64,000 nucleotides of DNA from Siphonodentalium dalli (lineage: Eukaryota > Mollusca > Scaphopoda > Gadilida > Siphonodentaliidae). The stretch is from contig CP136069.1 of the NCBI GenBank assembly GCA_032622095.1, positions 67,357,319 to 67,421,318 of the forward strand. Reading direction: 5' to 3'. Below the pieces are notes generated by a model, which was not told where the DNA came from, ran no database searches, and saw only the letters and a list, made by a program, of their open reading frames with translations. Positions 47,324 through 59,345 of this stretch are shown here, one piece after another. The position numbers and the translations under genes are program-made. Each line of letters starts with the position of its first letter. Within the stretch, counting starts at the first letter, position 1.

Positions 47324-47617
47324 AAACGTACACATGCATGGGTTACAAGAAAACCATAGTCAGAAATTATAACGCCACCAGATCATATTATTACGCATAT
47401 ATCAAATATATTGGAGCTTTAATGAAGTGATTGTGAAAATTACTATATAGGTAATGGCTATGGATATATAGTTGATTATATGTAATGTTTTTGTATATGT
47501 GTATAGTATGTGCTTGGTGAGAACGCATATGAACATATTTTTAAAATCGGACGTGCCAAACTAAAGTTATGATAATTATGAAATGTGTACACACACACAC
47601 GTCACGTATATACAGTG

Positions 47618-49670
47618 TGTTCACAAAGGGGCGCATGCGTTCCGATTGGTTGAAAGGTTCATCGCCAAAACATGCAATGGCAATTCCATTGATACACCAA
47701 TATATTATTGGTTATATTGAAACACCCATTGCCAACAACATGACAAATTATCGCCCAGTTTCTTTACTTTGTTGCTTGTCAAATTTTTTCGAAAAGTGTA
47801 TCTACTCTCACTTGAATACATACTTCAGGACCAACAACCTCCTAACAAATCTTCAGTCAGGATTCACCCCTAATGACAGCAGTCTTTCAGTTAACAGACG
47901 TCTATCATTATATAATATCTTCACTTGATAGCGGTAAAGAAATTAGATGCCTGTTCTGCGACGTTAGCAAGGCTTTTGATAAGGTATGGCACCGCGGTCT
48001 TATGTTTAAACTCAAAAGTATGGGAATTATCGGCGCGACATACGATCTTCTGGAAAAGTACTTAGATAATAGACAGCAGCGAGTATTTGTTTCAAATTCC
48101 AATTCAAGCTTGAAGAGTGTCTCAGCTGGTGTGCCCCAGGGATCATTACTTGGCCCTCTTCTATTTTTAGTCTACATTAACGACATTGCAGAAAATGTGA
48201 CGAGTAATATATGGCTTTTTGCTGACGATACGTATCTATATCTTTCGATCGAAGACCCCATATTGGCCGCAGAAGTTATTAACAACGACATCAGGTTGTT
48301 ATTCGAGTGGTCGCAAAAATGGCAAGTTAAATTCAATCCCATCAAAACAGAGTCACTTCTGATATCATGGAAGACCAACGCTATCGACCACCCACCACTT
48401 CAGATGTCTGGGCAGAATATTGAAGAAATTGAAACACATAAGCACCTAGGTCTAACTTTTAATGGGGACGGTACCTGGCATGATCATATAACTGATATTG
48501 AAAATCGAGCTGCAAGTCGACTTTATATACCGAGGAAGTATAAATTCATTTTGGACAGGAGAACCCTCGAACGTATATGCTTATATTACATCCGCCCAGT
48601 AATGGAATATGCTTCCTCAGTATGGGATAATTGTACAGATGAGGATTCAGGCCATCTGGAAGACATCCAATACGAAGCTGCGCGATTGGTCACAGTGGCA
48701 ACTAGAAGCTGTAGTAAGGAATCTTTATTACGGGAAACCGGCTGGGACACACTTTCGAGCAGAAGAGAAAAAGCAAAACTTATTCAATTTTTCAAAATGA
48801 TTAAGCGAGACACGCATCCTTACTTATATACGCTTGTCCCTCCGGTATCTGGAAGCCAAACCAATTACGATTTCAGACAAAAAGGCCTCAGGTGCCCCCG
48901 TTTTTTGGCGACAAGATATGAAAATTCATTCCTGTCAGCCACCGTAAAACTATGGAATAGCCTTCCACCAGAAGCGAAAAGTTGTGACACAGTATCAGAA
49001 TTCAAGAGATATATCTCCAAAAATCACAATAGCATACCATCATATTGTTATACAACGTTTACAAGACCAAGTCAAATCTACCACTGTCGTCTGAGAACCT
49101 ACTGCAGTAACTTGAAATATGATCTGTTTTGTAACCACCTAAATAATAATCCATTCTGCGATTGTGGGGAACTAGAGACCGCCGAACAATTTTTAGTTCA
49201 CTGTCCAATTTACAAAAGAGAGAGAGATAACTGTTTTGTGGGTCCTATTATGACATTAAATGTGAACACTTTACTTAATGGGTCGGTTAATTCAACGCAG
49301 TGAAAATACAGTCATTTTCATGTCACTCCAAAAGTTCATAGATAGAACCAAACGATTTAACTGAGTTCCGGCCATAATTAACAGATATACATATCTCATC
49401 CAAAGAGTAGTGAAAATAAATAAGAGCGCTCTCACAGTTAAATTATGTAATCGGGGGTGGGGTCGGACCTGCGGCGATCAGCCGCGGATATGCTCGCGGG
49501 TGTCTGTGGAACGGACAATTCATCACTCGAGACCAAAATATATCATGAAGCAATTTTATATCGCGGAAATGGCCACGAATAAGCCTAGGCTTACTGCCAG
49601 ATCCCTTTATCTCATATGTATGTTTGTGTAAGTTATATATGTATTTATGTGCCTTTTTGAGAAATAAAAT
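47618..49670 (+). mobile_element. LINE copy B (5'-truncated non-LTR retrotransposon)
   Basis: Counterpart of 296-2853 without the nested TTAA element. The upstream frame with 'NYRPVSLLCC' (47744-47773) is shifted relative to the main ORF near 47873, as in copy A. No endonuclease domain is visible, so the element is truncated. Confidence 0.88.
47873..49303 (+). CDS. LINE reverse transcriptase, 476-codon ORF
   Basis: The longest ORF of the window. Motifs in order: 'FCDVSKAFDKVWH' (about residues 28-40, first catalytic Asp), 'GVPQGSLLGPLLF' (about 86-98), 'FADDTYLYLS' (about 116-125, catalytic Asp pair), a thumb-like region around 'YYIRPVMEYASSVWD', and a C-terminal Cys/His cluster 'FCDCGELETAEQFLVHC'. 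The fingers region N-terminal to the start lies in another frame (47618-47928), and no endonuclease domain precedes it, so the product is unlikely to be active. The start shown is only where the frame opens; the true protein would have begun upstream. Reverse transcriptases of this group copy their own RNA at nicked target DNA. Confidence 0.85.
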   Translation: MTAVFQLTDVYHYIISSLDSGKEIRCLFCDVSKAFDKVWHRGLMFKLKSMGIIGATYDLLEKYLDNRQQRVFVSNSNSSLKSVSAGVPQGSLLGPLLFLVYINDIAENVTSNIWLFADDTYLYLSIEDPILAAEVINNDIRLLFEWSQKWQVKFNPIKTESLLISWKTNAIDHPPLQMSGQNIEEIETHKHLGLTFNGDGTWHDHITDIENRAASRLYIPRKYKFILDRRTLERICLYYIRPVMEYASSVWDNCTDEDSGHLEDIQYEAARLVTVATRSCSKESLLRETGWDTLSSRREKAKLIQFFKMIKRDTHPYLYTLVPPVSGSQTNYDFRQKGLRCPRFLATRYENSFLSATVKLWNSLPPEAKSCDTVSEFKRYISKNHNSIPSYCYTTFTRPSQIYHCRLRTYCSNLKYDLFCNHLNNNPFCDCGELETAEQFLVHCPIYKRERDNCFVGPIMTLNVNTLLNGSVNSTQ

Positions 49671-49682
49671 ATAGTTTTTGAA

Positions 49683-49713
49683 TAGCCCGGACAACGTCGG
49701 GCTCATCGGCTAG
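49683..49713 (+). mobile_element. Isolated Helitron-like 3' end in copy B
   Basis: Stem 'agcccggacaacgtcgggct' followed by 'catcgg' and CTAG|T. Homologous to the 3' end at 43620-43660. It sits exactly where copy A instead has the 4.7-kb block 2854-7533. Its 5' end is not recognised. Confidence 0.65.
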
Positions 49714-49750
49714 TTATATATATATATTATCGATATTAGATCGTTGTCAT

Positions 49751-50370
49751 TGGCTGCGGACACACGTATCACAGTAGCGATGGCATAGTAGGTGTGACAA
49801 TTATTTATGGTGGAGTTTGGTGACAATTGGTTCGTTATAATCAGCCTTTTTCTTGTTTTTGGTCCTTGTATAGTTCGTTTTGTTTATTCCAGATACGTTC
49901 TCGCAGCTGCATTTCCTCCAACAGTTCCGACACAGCTTCATTGGCCCACATGATAATATTAGCGGAATTATGAGTAGCAAAATAAAAAACGCAATTGGGG
50001 AACTTTCTTAATGCGCATGCAATTAATATAAGTGGAGAAACATGAATTGAGATCATATCAATAAAACGTACTACATGCATGATATGTGAATGAATGAGGG
50101 ATTGCCACGGTCAAACACAATTCTGGACGATCGATCGTGCAATTATATATATCGTAGTGAATAAAATGTAGCAAAACTTAATGAGTAGAACTCAACCTTG
50201 GTGAAACGCAATGGGTTAATTGGTCGAGTCGACTCATTGTGCGGAAACTCAGCGCGCAACATGGCTAACTATGGCACAGAAATATGACGACCGATTGTCA
50301 CCAAACTGCACCATAATAAATTGTCACACCTACTATGCCATCGCTACTGTGGTGGGTGTGTCCGCAGCCA
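49751..50370. mobile_element. 620-bp MITE with ~80-bp terminal inverted repeats, copy B
   Basis: Counterpart of 7561-8180, same length, few substitutions. The internal minus-strand 79-codon ORF (49841-50080) stays open but all four differences I noticed change the residue. Confidence 0.75.
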
Positions 50371-50392
50371 TTACCTGAAATGTATTGAAATT

Positions 50393-50835
50393 GGCGTATG
50401 TCTCCCTTTAATTTCCGAGTCACCGATTCTTGTTATAATGCCTTGATATACGGTTATAATAACAATATATGACATAAAATATAATTAAAATACTATAATT
50501 CATCACCAGTTGGACCATCTGTACGTGTATAGAGTAATAGAAAATAGCTGAACTCACAGAAACACCCCCCCCCCCCTGTTCACTCCCAGGATGCAACATA
50601 ATTCAAACTAAGATATAGTGTTATCCCCCTTCCATTAAAAATGTTATAATAGACTTTGCAGAACAGTCCAAATGCACAGAACTCACGTCGTACAAAAACA
50701 TGTTCACAGTATATTACACCCATGCAATAAGTTGGTAATACATTGTTTTGAACTTCATCTTTCATATGGTATATAATATGGCATATATTTTATATAATAT
50801 GATCTGGGGTTTCGAAAATTTAGTGGACCTTTTAA
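50393..50835. mobile_element. MITE with TTAATTTTCGAG-type ends, copy B
   Basis: Counterpart of 8203-8664, with a C run at about 50565-50577 and a small deletion near 50523. Confidence 0.6.
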
Positions 50836-51064
50836 GCTATTTTAACGTCATCTTAAAAGTGGTCACGTCTGGTCTTACGCACGTCTATCTGAATAATTGT
50901 GGGAATAGGGACTAAATGCCTTTACATTTGGTTCATGCAAAATAACGTAAATGTCTGTAAACATCGTCAAGAAATACATGACAAAATAGTTTGTTATGTA
51001 AACATTAGTGTTACAATGGAATTATAGCGATAAAAGTCATAGTATAGTCCAATAATATACCAAA

Positions 51065-51262
51065 GTTTAAAGGTACTAAATCCGATGCGATGGTCCCCAT
51101 ATCATCAGATTCCAACAACAACAAAAATATTTAAAATGTCCCTTCAGTTATCAGAATCGATTAATTGCCCTATTTGATGGGTCGGTTCCTCGACTCGAAT
51201 CAAATACATTTTACCCCCGAAGCCAAAGAAATAGTAATTTGGGAGCGTTAATTCGGATAAAC
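51065..51262. mobile_element. Truncated AGGTACT TTAA MITE, copy B
   Basis: Counterpart of 8892-9085. Confidence 0.6.
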
Positions 51263-51522
51263 TTGACGGTAAACATTGCAAAAGGTCAAAGCATTGAACA
51301 ATATTCTGAAAATCAACCCAGATTAAAATATTTGAACTTACTACACGATTAGCGATATTTGTTGACAAATCACTGTAACAGTTTTGTTTACATAACATGC
51401 AATGATTTTGAACAACACGCGATGAGAACTATCAATAATGAAAATAAGAACACAGCTGATCTATTTCTCCATATTGTTTTTAGTGGTGATGTTTTTACAG
51501 ACTTTATTTCTTTGCACACGCA

Positions 51523-51571
51523 TTTAACCGCTGTGATCGAGTACCCAGTCCATTTAAAGTGATACGAAACA
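51523..51571 (+). repeat. Single minisatellite unit, copy B
   Basis: One unit of the sequence present four times at 9343-9543. Confidence 0.85.
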
Positions 51572-51740
51572 TTCCGGTTGGGTGATCAAATAGAAATGTG
51601 GAATAATCTTGGTCAAACTAGTTATTTTTACGAATATTAATCAAAACTTACAGCACACATCGTCATTCTTATATATTAATTAAATGCAATTACTCTTGAT
51701 GGCGAAATCATTTGTGTTAGTTTATCGCCGTTTGTTGCGT

Positions 51741-52777
51741 CCCAATCTCGACAAATGGTGACCGAATTAAGTCACTTGAACAATTATATCTTCTCATTGC
51801 AACTGTCATATTTATATGGGGATGGAAATCAGGGCATTCCTATAATGATCTAGCAACACAGATACATAGAAGAAAGCATTAAAAGTATATTTATATCAAT
51901 CTATTTAAGAGATACATATATTCATTCAAACTGAGGGACCTTGAATCGTCAGAGGATGCATATTAGAATGGCTCATGTATATATTATAACACGATTGAGT
52001 CTGTCCCATTCAATATAGTTTCCACAAAAAAAGTTACAATTGCCAAGAGATATGGAAATGTAGATCAGGCCTGTTCAAAAATAGTGGTCACAGTGTGCAG
52101 TCAAATATGGTTACTTCTGAGATAAAGGAAAACGCAGTCCGTAGCGCATGACTTTTCAGGATCCATCAATATTTACACTTTACAAGGTTATATCTGCCCG
52201 ATGCATTGGATTTCTCAACAGACTCATCGCCTAACATAAACAACTCAAAATCTCGCTGTGTCGGGCACATGTAGCTACTATATGTGCATAACATCAATTC
52301 TTTAAAACTGAAAATGATTAGCCAGTATATAGCACCAGAACAGTGGAGCACCTGGACATATATTTAAAACATCTGTATCTTCATGAAGATATGATAAACT
52401 AAATTGATTGATTGATACATCTCTATGATAAAACACAATTGTCGTCTTTTATTTTTTTCAAACTAATGTGTTTATGATGTTCATGTTTCATGCTATAACG
52501 TCTGAAGTATACGCAGTTGTAAATAAATAAATAAATACTACTTTATTGGTGGGACGGATTAAACGCGATAAACAAAATGATAATCGTTCCGACCTGACAA
52601 GGTGAGCCACTACTTATATTCCATGTGTAAGAATCATGTTTTGTGATGCCATTTGGATATACAATTTATGAGAATACGTGTAACACTTTGAGAGCAAGCG
52701 TATTCTCTATTCCCACCAAATATCCACAGAGGGTTTCACATCACTTTAACCTGGGCAACGCCGGGTAACCCTGCTAG
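51741..52777 (+). mobile_element. 3' part of the Helitron-like element, copy B
   Basis: Matches 21772-22798 and ends 'gcaacgccgggtaaccctg' then CTAG|T at 52774-52777. The 5' two thirds are missing because of a deletion joining 'gttgcgtccc' to 'aatctcgaca'. Confidence 0.8.
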
Positions 52778-53217
52778 TAGTAAAATATAGACAGACCTTG
52801 TTCTTATACCAATCAGAAATATGACATAAACAGTATGTTATTGTCAAATGTTTTTCCTTTATTGTGTAAACAAAAGCAAAAAACGTTACATAACCTGGCT
52901 TTTGTTTAGATCCGGATATGGTAAACATAAAGAGAGTTCTTTGTTTTCCTGATATGGAAATAATAAAGAGCGTTTATATAATTTGCGTGTGATTAACCAA
53001 TATAATTGCGCTGTGTTATGTAAACAGAAGCAAAACTTCTGTAACAAGAGCAAGTTCTTGTTTGCGTACACCATCGTACGTCATGACGACAATATACTAT
53101 TTACGCCCTGATTATGTTTGGCATATAAACACAATTATATATATTTTAATATTCCTTCTGTTGATGGCGATTTGAACAAATATGAATATTTCTGCAACGA
53201 ACGCCGCCCGCGTGCCT
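52778..53217 (+). mobile_element. 3' part of the outer TTAA element, copy B
   Basis: Matches 22799-23692 without the foldback insertion. Ends 'cgtgcctttaa'. Confidence 0.7.
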
Positions 53218-53579
53218 TTAAATAACACATTTGGAACGAAAATTGCCACGCGCGAAAACACAGTAGATGCTGAATTTTCTGTCCGTTGTTTCATATACGT
53301 TAGATGTTTTAGAGGCAGTAAAAACTATTTTGTTTACTTTTTAATAACAAAATGACATTCTTCTGCAGGGTGCATTTATAGGTCCAATTAATTTATTAGT
53401 CAGGGAGCCATTCCCATTATATAGACCCTCAGAAATTAGTTCGCTAAACATTCTGGGTACAGCTAAGTATTTCACCTCAAATATCAATATTTCACCACAC
53501 CCAGAAATGGCGCCTTCCGATTGATCGAGAGCTATGTCCTATATGGTGTAGTGTTGTGCTAAATTTAACACACTACTAC

Positions 53580-53798
53580 ACAGTAATGCCCTATAAGTAA
53601 TCGACTCCTTTAACCACAGCAGAATTATGGGTAACTTTTCAGTATTTAGTCGGAAATGTGGCTTGTTGCCATTCATCGGAAAGCTCTCGGGGAGAGCTTT
53701 CCGATGAATGGCAACAAGCCATATTTCCGACTAAATCCCCTAAAGTTACCCATAATTCTGCTGTGGTTAAAGGAGTCGATTACTTAGGGCATTACTGT
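53580..53798. mobile_element. 219-bp perfect-looking hairpin MITE private to copy B
   Basis: Arms of about 105 bp: 'acagtaatgccctataagta' at the left end against 'tacttagggcattactgt' at the right, and 'ttgccattcatcggaaagct' against 'agctttccgatgaatggcaa' around the centre. Absent from copy A (about 24060). Near-perfect symmetry suggests recent insertion. The target duplication could not be fixed, but TA is possible. Confidence 0.85.
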
Positions 53799-54093
53799 AC
53801 TTGTACGTGTGGTATCGTGCTACATTTAGCACACTGCTATACCAAACTCGCATACAAAAAGCTATGAATAGAGGAATAACTCTCGAGAACATATAATACA
53901 GAAATGTGTCCACAAATTTACAAAGGCGTGTGAAAATGAAATAAAAACATTACCGTTTTTCCACAGGAACGATGTCAACTTGCAAAGTGGCAACATTCGG
54001 TTGAATTCACCTCCTGGTATACAGTTTCGGGTTTTTTTTGTATTCAAAACAAAACCTAAATACTGCGAGCGCGTTTGAACTAGATTTCAACAC

Positions 54094-54535
54094 ATTCTTG
54101 CAACTACTGTGTTTCTCTTATAAGGGCCCAGATAATTTTATATAAAATATATGCCACATTATAGGCCATTTGAAAGAGGAAGCTCCAAAACATTGTATTA
54201 TCAACTTATTCTGTGCAATAAACTGTGAACAGGCGACTTGTGTTCTGTTCTCAAAATTTCATTATTTTCAATGGTATGGGAATAACTCTATATCTTCCAT
54301 TGAAAATACATTTTTAGTTTGAATTATGTTGCATTCTGGGAGCCATGACGGGGGAAATCTTTCTGTGATTTCAGCTGTTTTCTATTTCTCTGAACATCTT
54401 CTGAGACACAGAGGTTTCAAATGGTGATGAATTATAGTATTTTAATCATATTTTATGGCATATATTGTTATTAATACCGTATATCAAGGCACTATAAAAA
54501 ATAAACAGTGACTCGAAAATTAAATGGGCCTTTAA
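54094..54535. mobile_element. MITE with ends as 8203-8664, fuller copy
   Basis: Reverse-complement relative of 8203-8664, with 'ataagggcccagataatttt' at one end and 'gaaaattaaatgggccttta' at the other. Copy A lacks about 290 bp of it. Confidence 0.65.
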
Positions 54536-54576
54536 ACATTACTGTTATCGGTAAGTGGATAATCATATTTGTCTCA

Positions 54577-54765
54577 GTAAAACGAGTTGTACTTGATTTC
54601 TATTAACGCCTTATGAGGTCTTAGTAAAACGAATTGTAGTTGATTTCTATTAACGCCTTATGAGGTCTCAGTAAAACGAGTTGTACTTGGTTTCTATTAA
54701 CGCCGTATGAGGTCTTAGTAAAACGAATTGTAGTTGATTTCTATTAACGTCTTATGAAGTCCAGC
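54577..54765 (+). repeat. Minisatellite, 4 units of ~47 bp, copy B
   Basis: Units alternate 'cgagttgtactt' and 'cgaattgtagtt', so the array grew by a dimer compared with the two units in copy A. Confidence 0.88.
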
Positions 54766-54847
54766 AGTTGGTGTTGGTAGAATACGCATCATACGGTTGT
54801 GTACATGTAGTATGCATGCTACAAGTTCGAATTGTTCGTTGAAATAT

Positions 54848-54990
54848 CATAAATAGAGCATGTCTTGTCGTTGACTACGCGGGGATGTGCCCAATTCGGC
54901 GAATATAGTTCACTCCGCTTAGCGTCGAGAACTATACCCACCCCACTGGGCTATATATACACGCGTATAGTCAACTCCAAGCCATGCTCT
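54848..54990. repeat. Hairpin, copy B
   Basis: Counterpart of 24724-24862 with one change in the loop. Confidence 0.6.
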
Positions 54991-55364
54991 ATTTATTAAT
55001 TAGAAAGAAGATGACCTATATAATTTCTAACTATTATAGGTAGGTTGTCAATATGAAATGACATTGAACGGTCACATGAAGGTCGAATGAAGGTCAAGTC
55101 CCGAAAATGTATTTTTTGACAGACAATTCACTATATATCTAAACTTCTAAAGATATGATATGGTATTATTGCGATGAATTAACATTGTTTGCTTCACTGC
55201 GCTGAAAGTTTCTATACCAGCTATTAGTCCTGGATATATTGGTCGACCAGACTCGACCTTTTGCACGTCACTATAGAACTTAACTTCACCCCACTAATTG
55301 TCTTCATTGATGTCTCCTCTAATTTGTTTTCGGTTGTTAACAAGATAGTAAGTGTCCACATAGA

Positions 55365-56470
55365 CTCCAGACAAGATGGCGGCCATCGTGACGGCCATTT
55401 TTCTTTATATGTACCAGATCTGTTTGATCACCATTACAGAAAATATAATATCACATGCGGTTTTATTTTCAACTCGATTCGTTATGCTAATATACCCCGC
55501 TTACAAAATAATCCGACATCAAAATCCAATATGGCGACCAAGATGGCTGCCGAAATGTGAAAATTTGCAAACTTTTCGACATTTCACCACAAATCGTTTG
55601 TTCCTGGAAAATACTTTGACATCTTGACGCGATTGTTTTTATACATTTATCTTATAGAGTCATTTACGCACATAATGAGATAATACTATGCATACATGGC
55701 CCGATATTTCTTCTCAATATCAGCTCGATATCACGCTTTTCCAAATGCCGATATTATCCGTTCAACGCCAATACCGTAATATCTGCTTCGAATTCGAATA
55801 AGTAGGCGTTATTGTTATTATATCTCCACCCATGTATATATACGTGTTGGAAATACATGGGCTAGGATTCCTCTTATACTTGAGTTGAGGAATATTCACC
55901 CAACTATAAAACGGCGGCCAAATTTAAATGGCGATCAGAAATGGAAAATTCACAGAAAATCACCGATTTTCACATCAGTGAGCGTTGTTATCATGACAAC
56001 TCCATCCACGCTTACTGTTGTGAGTTGGTAGTACTGAGGCGATGTATCTGCCTTTTATCTCATCCAATAAAACGTCCCCCAAACCCAAAATGGCACCCAA
56101 AATGACACATAGTTTTAAAGAAAAGTCACCGAAAATCACTCATATTCTCATCATTGGGAGCTAATGCCGCACTATTGTCATGACAACTCCACCCATGCTT
56201 ACAGTTGAGTTGTGAATACTGAGGTGAAGTAATTATATTATATCCCCTCCAAGAAATAACTTCCCAATTACGAGATGGATGCTAAACTGGTCACCGAAAT
56301 TTTAAAACACGTTGATATACCTTTACTTTCTTACAATTGGCGCTATTGACGTGAATTCCACACATATTTACTTGTGGAGTAGGGAACATTGATATGAAGT
56401 ATTCATTTGAGTTGGGCAATTGAAACTCACGACAAGATGGCGGCCAAAATGGTGGCCAGAAATTGAAACA
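55365..56470 (+). repeat. Degenerate array with ATGGCGGCC-like cores, copy B
   Basis: Counterpart of 25223-26320. It has about 70 bp ('cacacatatttacttgtgga' onward, about 56357) and an additional 'atggtggcc' not in copy A. Confidence 0.6.
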
Positions 56471-57515
56471 GTCTTTAACAGTTTCTTTGTGTTTGCAGTA
56501 TGTAGGATGGTATGGTGACTAAATTATTGGCGGAATTGAAGCTACCCTCGAGAAAATGGATACAGCCGATACTAAGTTTGGTGAGGCTTATATTCAGTTC
56601 TAAATATAACAGTATACAATTACATGACATAGTATGAGTCACGAATCCATGACCTATATTGCAAACTGGTGATATATGTTATACTCTTCTGATATTGTAA
56701 TTGTTAAAAACATAATTATTGCATTAAATGATCAATAAACAATCAATCAATCACTCAAAACTGTCAAACGGTAAGAATGCACAGTCCATGCTGACAACCA
56801 TGATAAACCAACCGACGGTTGGCACCGATTGGGGTTCCCGTAGCGATAGTTAACAAAAAGAACAAATAAAAATTTAACAAATATACCTTCTGTGATATTA
56901 CTTCTCCACCATATTGGATTTTCTACACCGTATGCTACGCCGATTTGCTCCACTGTGAGAGTATTAATATGATATATAAGATTAAGTAATCTGATATATG
57001 AGAATACTAATCTGATATATCATAATACTAAACTGATATATCATATTAATAATAGAAGAGAATGTATCGGTTCTACGCCGTCATAGAAAGATGATCCCAT
57101 CAGTGGTATCATGCAGTTGTTTCTGTGATGCGTCGTCTGAGTCACAGTGTATTGTGTTTTGCAGGACGCTTTGCTTGATGTTGTCCATATTTTCGAATTT
57201 GTTTGTACATCGACATGGTGTCCTGCAGTTTGAAATGTCCACCATGCAAACATCACGTGTAAGCACATTTACTGAGAGCCTGCATCTTCAAGACACCAAT
57301 CGGTTAATATTTTCGTTGTGCAGAAAGGCACCACAAACGCTATAATACCATTACAATAATGGGAGAATCCATTTTGTAAAGAAAGGGATGAAAAACCATA
57401 CCAGGAATTTTGAGAACAACAAGTTATAATTTTTTTTTTAATGTATAAGATTCAGCAAATACATGTATCCTTCACCATATCCCTGCTTAAGCCTTGAAAT
57501 AGTGTGTCTCATTTG

Positions 57516-57589
57516 CAGAAGGAGGTCCCCAGAGGGTCAATTTAGTGACGCTATCCCACATGCTGGACTAGCATCACCAAGTTCCCCAG
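57516..57589. repeat. Palindromic repeat, copy B
   Basis: Counterpart of 27313-27388. Confidence 0.6.
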
Positions 57590-57745
57590 TTTAAGTTGGT
57601 GATGTTCACCCATTAGTCATCTCGATTATGCATTTTATCTTCTGCAAAATTTGGGATATAAAAACTGACTAGAAGGGGAAAAGTAACTAAACACAACATT
57701 AATTTGAGATACTATATATACTTCCCATAAGTTGAAGCCCAAGAA

Positions 57746-57833
57746 GAACGAGGTCCCCAGAGGGTGAGTTCAGTGATGTTAGCCAGCTGTGCGGTTTAGC
57801 ATCACTAAATTCACCCTCTGTGGACCTCATTAT
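57746..57833. repeat. Palindromic repeat, copy B
   Basis: Counterpart of 32651-32739. The uninterrupted flank 'gatactatatatacttccc' just before it is the empty site of the 5.1-kb LTR element. Confidence 0.85.
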
Positions 57834-58468
57834 GCAAATGAGAGACACACTATTTCAAGGCTTGTCACTGTTCATATATAGTGTGGGTATCTAAAACACA
57901 CCTGTGTACATAGGATCTCATTATTAATACCATTCAGAATGTACAAAATTTATCATAAAAATACTCCATAATGTGCTATAAATAAACCATACAATTTACT
58001 CAAGATTCTTTTGTCAACGGGTTCAAAATTCCATATTCATATTCTCAATATTTGTTCAAACTAAATCAACAATAGTCAAAATATTGATCTAGTGTAAGGA
58101 ATGTAAACAGACGACAAGCCGGAAGTCAAAAGTCATGTTTGCGCAACAATAATACATTTGAGTACACCTGGACTATTTCATGTTATACAATGACCGTTGT
58201 ATTTGATTACTATAGAATGCGTTTAATGAATGGAATAAGGGTCGGATTCTGTAATAAAAGGGGAATGGTAAGTGAATCCAAACAAATATTTTTGTTACTG
58301 AAAAATTATAAATATTGCAGCAAATAATTTCAAGTTGCCTATTCTTATGGTAAACTTGTGGTTCTGGTCAGGTTAAGTTATGGCCCCTGATGCTTCATTT
58401 TTCAGAGGAATTCTCACACGCAATATTCCACATATATTGTATATACTTCCCAGAAGATGAGGCATAAG

Positions 58469-58560
58469 CAGAATGAGGTCCCCAGAGGGTGAATTTAGTT
58501 ATGCTAGCCCGATATGCACGGTGGTGTCACTATATTCACCCTCTGGGGATCTCATCCTGC
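58469..58560. repeat. Palindromic repeat, copy B
   Basis: Counterpart of 33411-33512; 'ggtccccagagggtgaattt' pairs with 'attcaccctctggggatctc'. Confidence 0.87.
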
Positions 58561-58665
58561 AAATGACAGATACACTATATCAAGGCCTTTTGACAATGAG
58601 TTTATGACCTCATTAGGCCAGACTAATTTCATTTTGCTTGGTTTACAAATATTTTGGGGAAAAAT

Positions 58666-59187
58666 CTGTAGATAGACAGGTCAGGCATATCGTGAACTCG
58701 ACTATATGTAGTTACATTTAGCTATAATAGTTAGATGTGGATATTATTCTTTTATAAATTTGATATAAGAGGGATATTCCAAAATAACACTTCACAAAAA
58801 TCAAAATCAGTGTCGCACTAATTCGGTATCATTTAAATATGTTTGTTTTTGTGACGATTTAAGATATTCCGATCCACACGAATGATTAATCATGACCGCA
58901 CATAACATGGAACTCAATTGGCATTCAATTAGTCTTAATAATTGTTACAAAGGAGCGATTGAGTCATCATATTATCCGGCCAAACGGACACTTTTTATCA
59001 AGGCCAACAAGTCAAAGTTTATTCCTGAAGCTATAAAGCTTTCCATAGACATAAAAAACATTTGCCTACCCCTGCGGTGCAACAAAGTCAATTTTCCATT
59101 TTCTATCGCATGAACTAAGAGTCAATACTCATGAAACTGTATAATATGAGTTTTTAAGAGAATAAACTAATCGAATTGAGTAGTACA
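58666..59187. other. Sequence present only in copy B
   Basis: About 520 bp with no recognised gene, missing from copy A. A plus-strand 73-codon ORF (58892-59113) has no recognisable motif. Confidence 0.4.
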
Positions 59188-59189
59188 GG

Positions 59190-59345
59190 TGACTAGTCCA
59201 ACAAATTAGACAATTCGGGTTAAGATATATTTTCATATTTGGACATTTACGATTATCTTAACCCTTAATGAGGGATTAAGGCCACATAAATGTCCAAATA
59301 TTAAAATAGGTCTTAAGCCGAATCGTCTAATTTGTTGGACTAACA
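59190..59345. mobile_element. Palindromic MITE at the 3' end of exon 7, copy B
   Basis: Left arm 'gtccaacaaattagacaatt' and right arm, on the other strand, 'gtccaacaaattagacgatt' form about 75-bp inverted repeats, each flanked by TA. Copy A keeps only the right arm (33605-33681). Confidence 0.7.

Noticed and set aside
58892-59113. 73-codon plus-strand ORF in copy B-only sequence
   Set aside because: No domain, no splice signals, no counterpart in copy A; length is within chance expectation.
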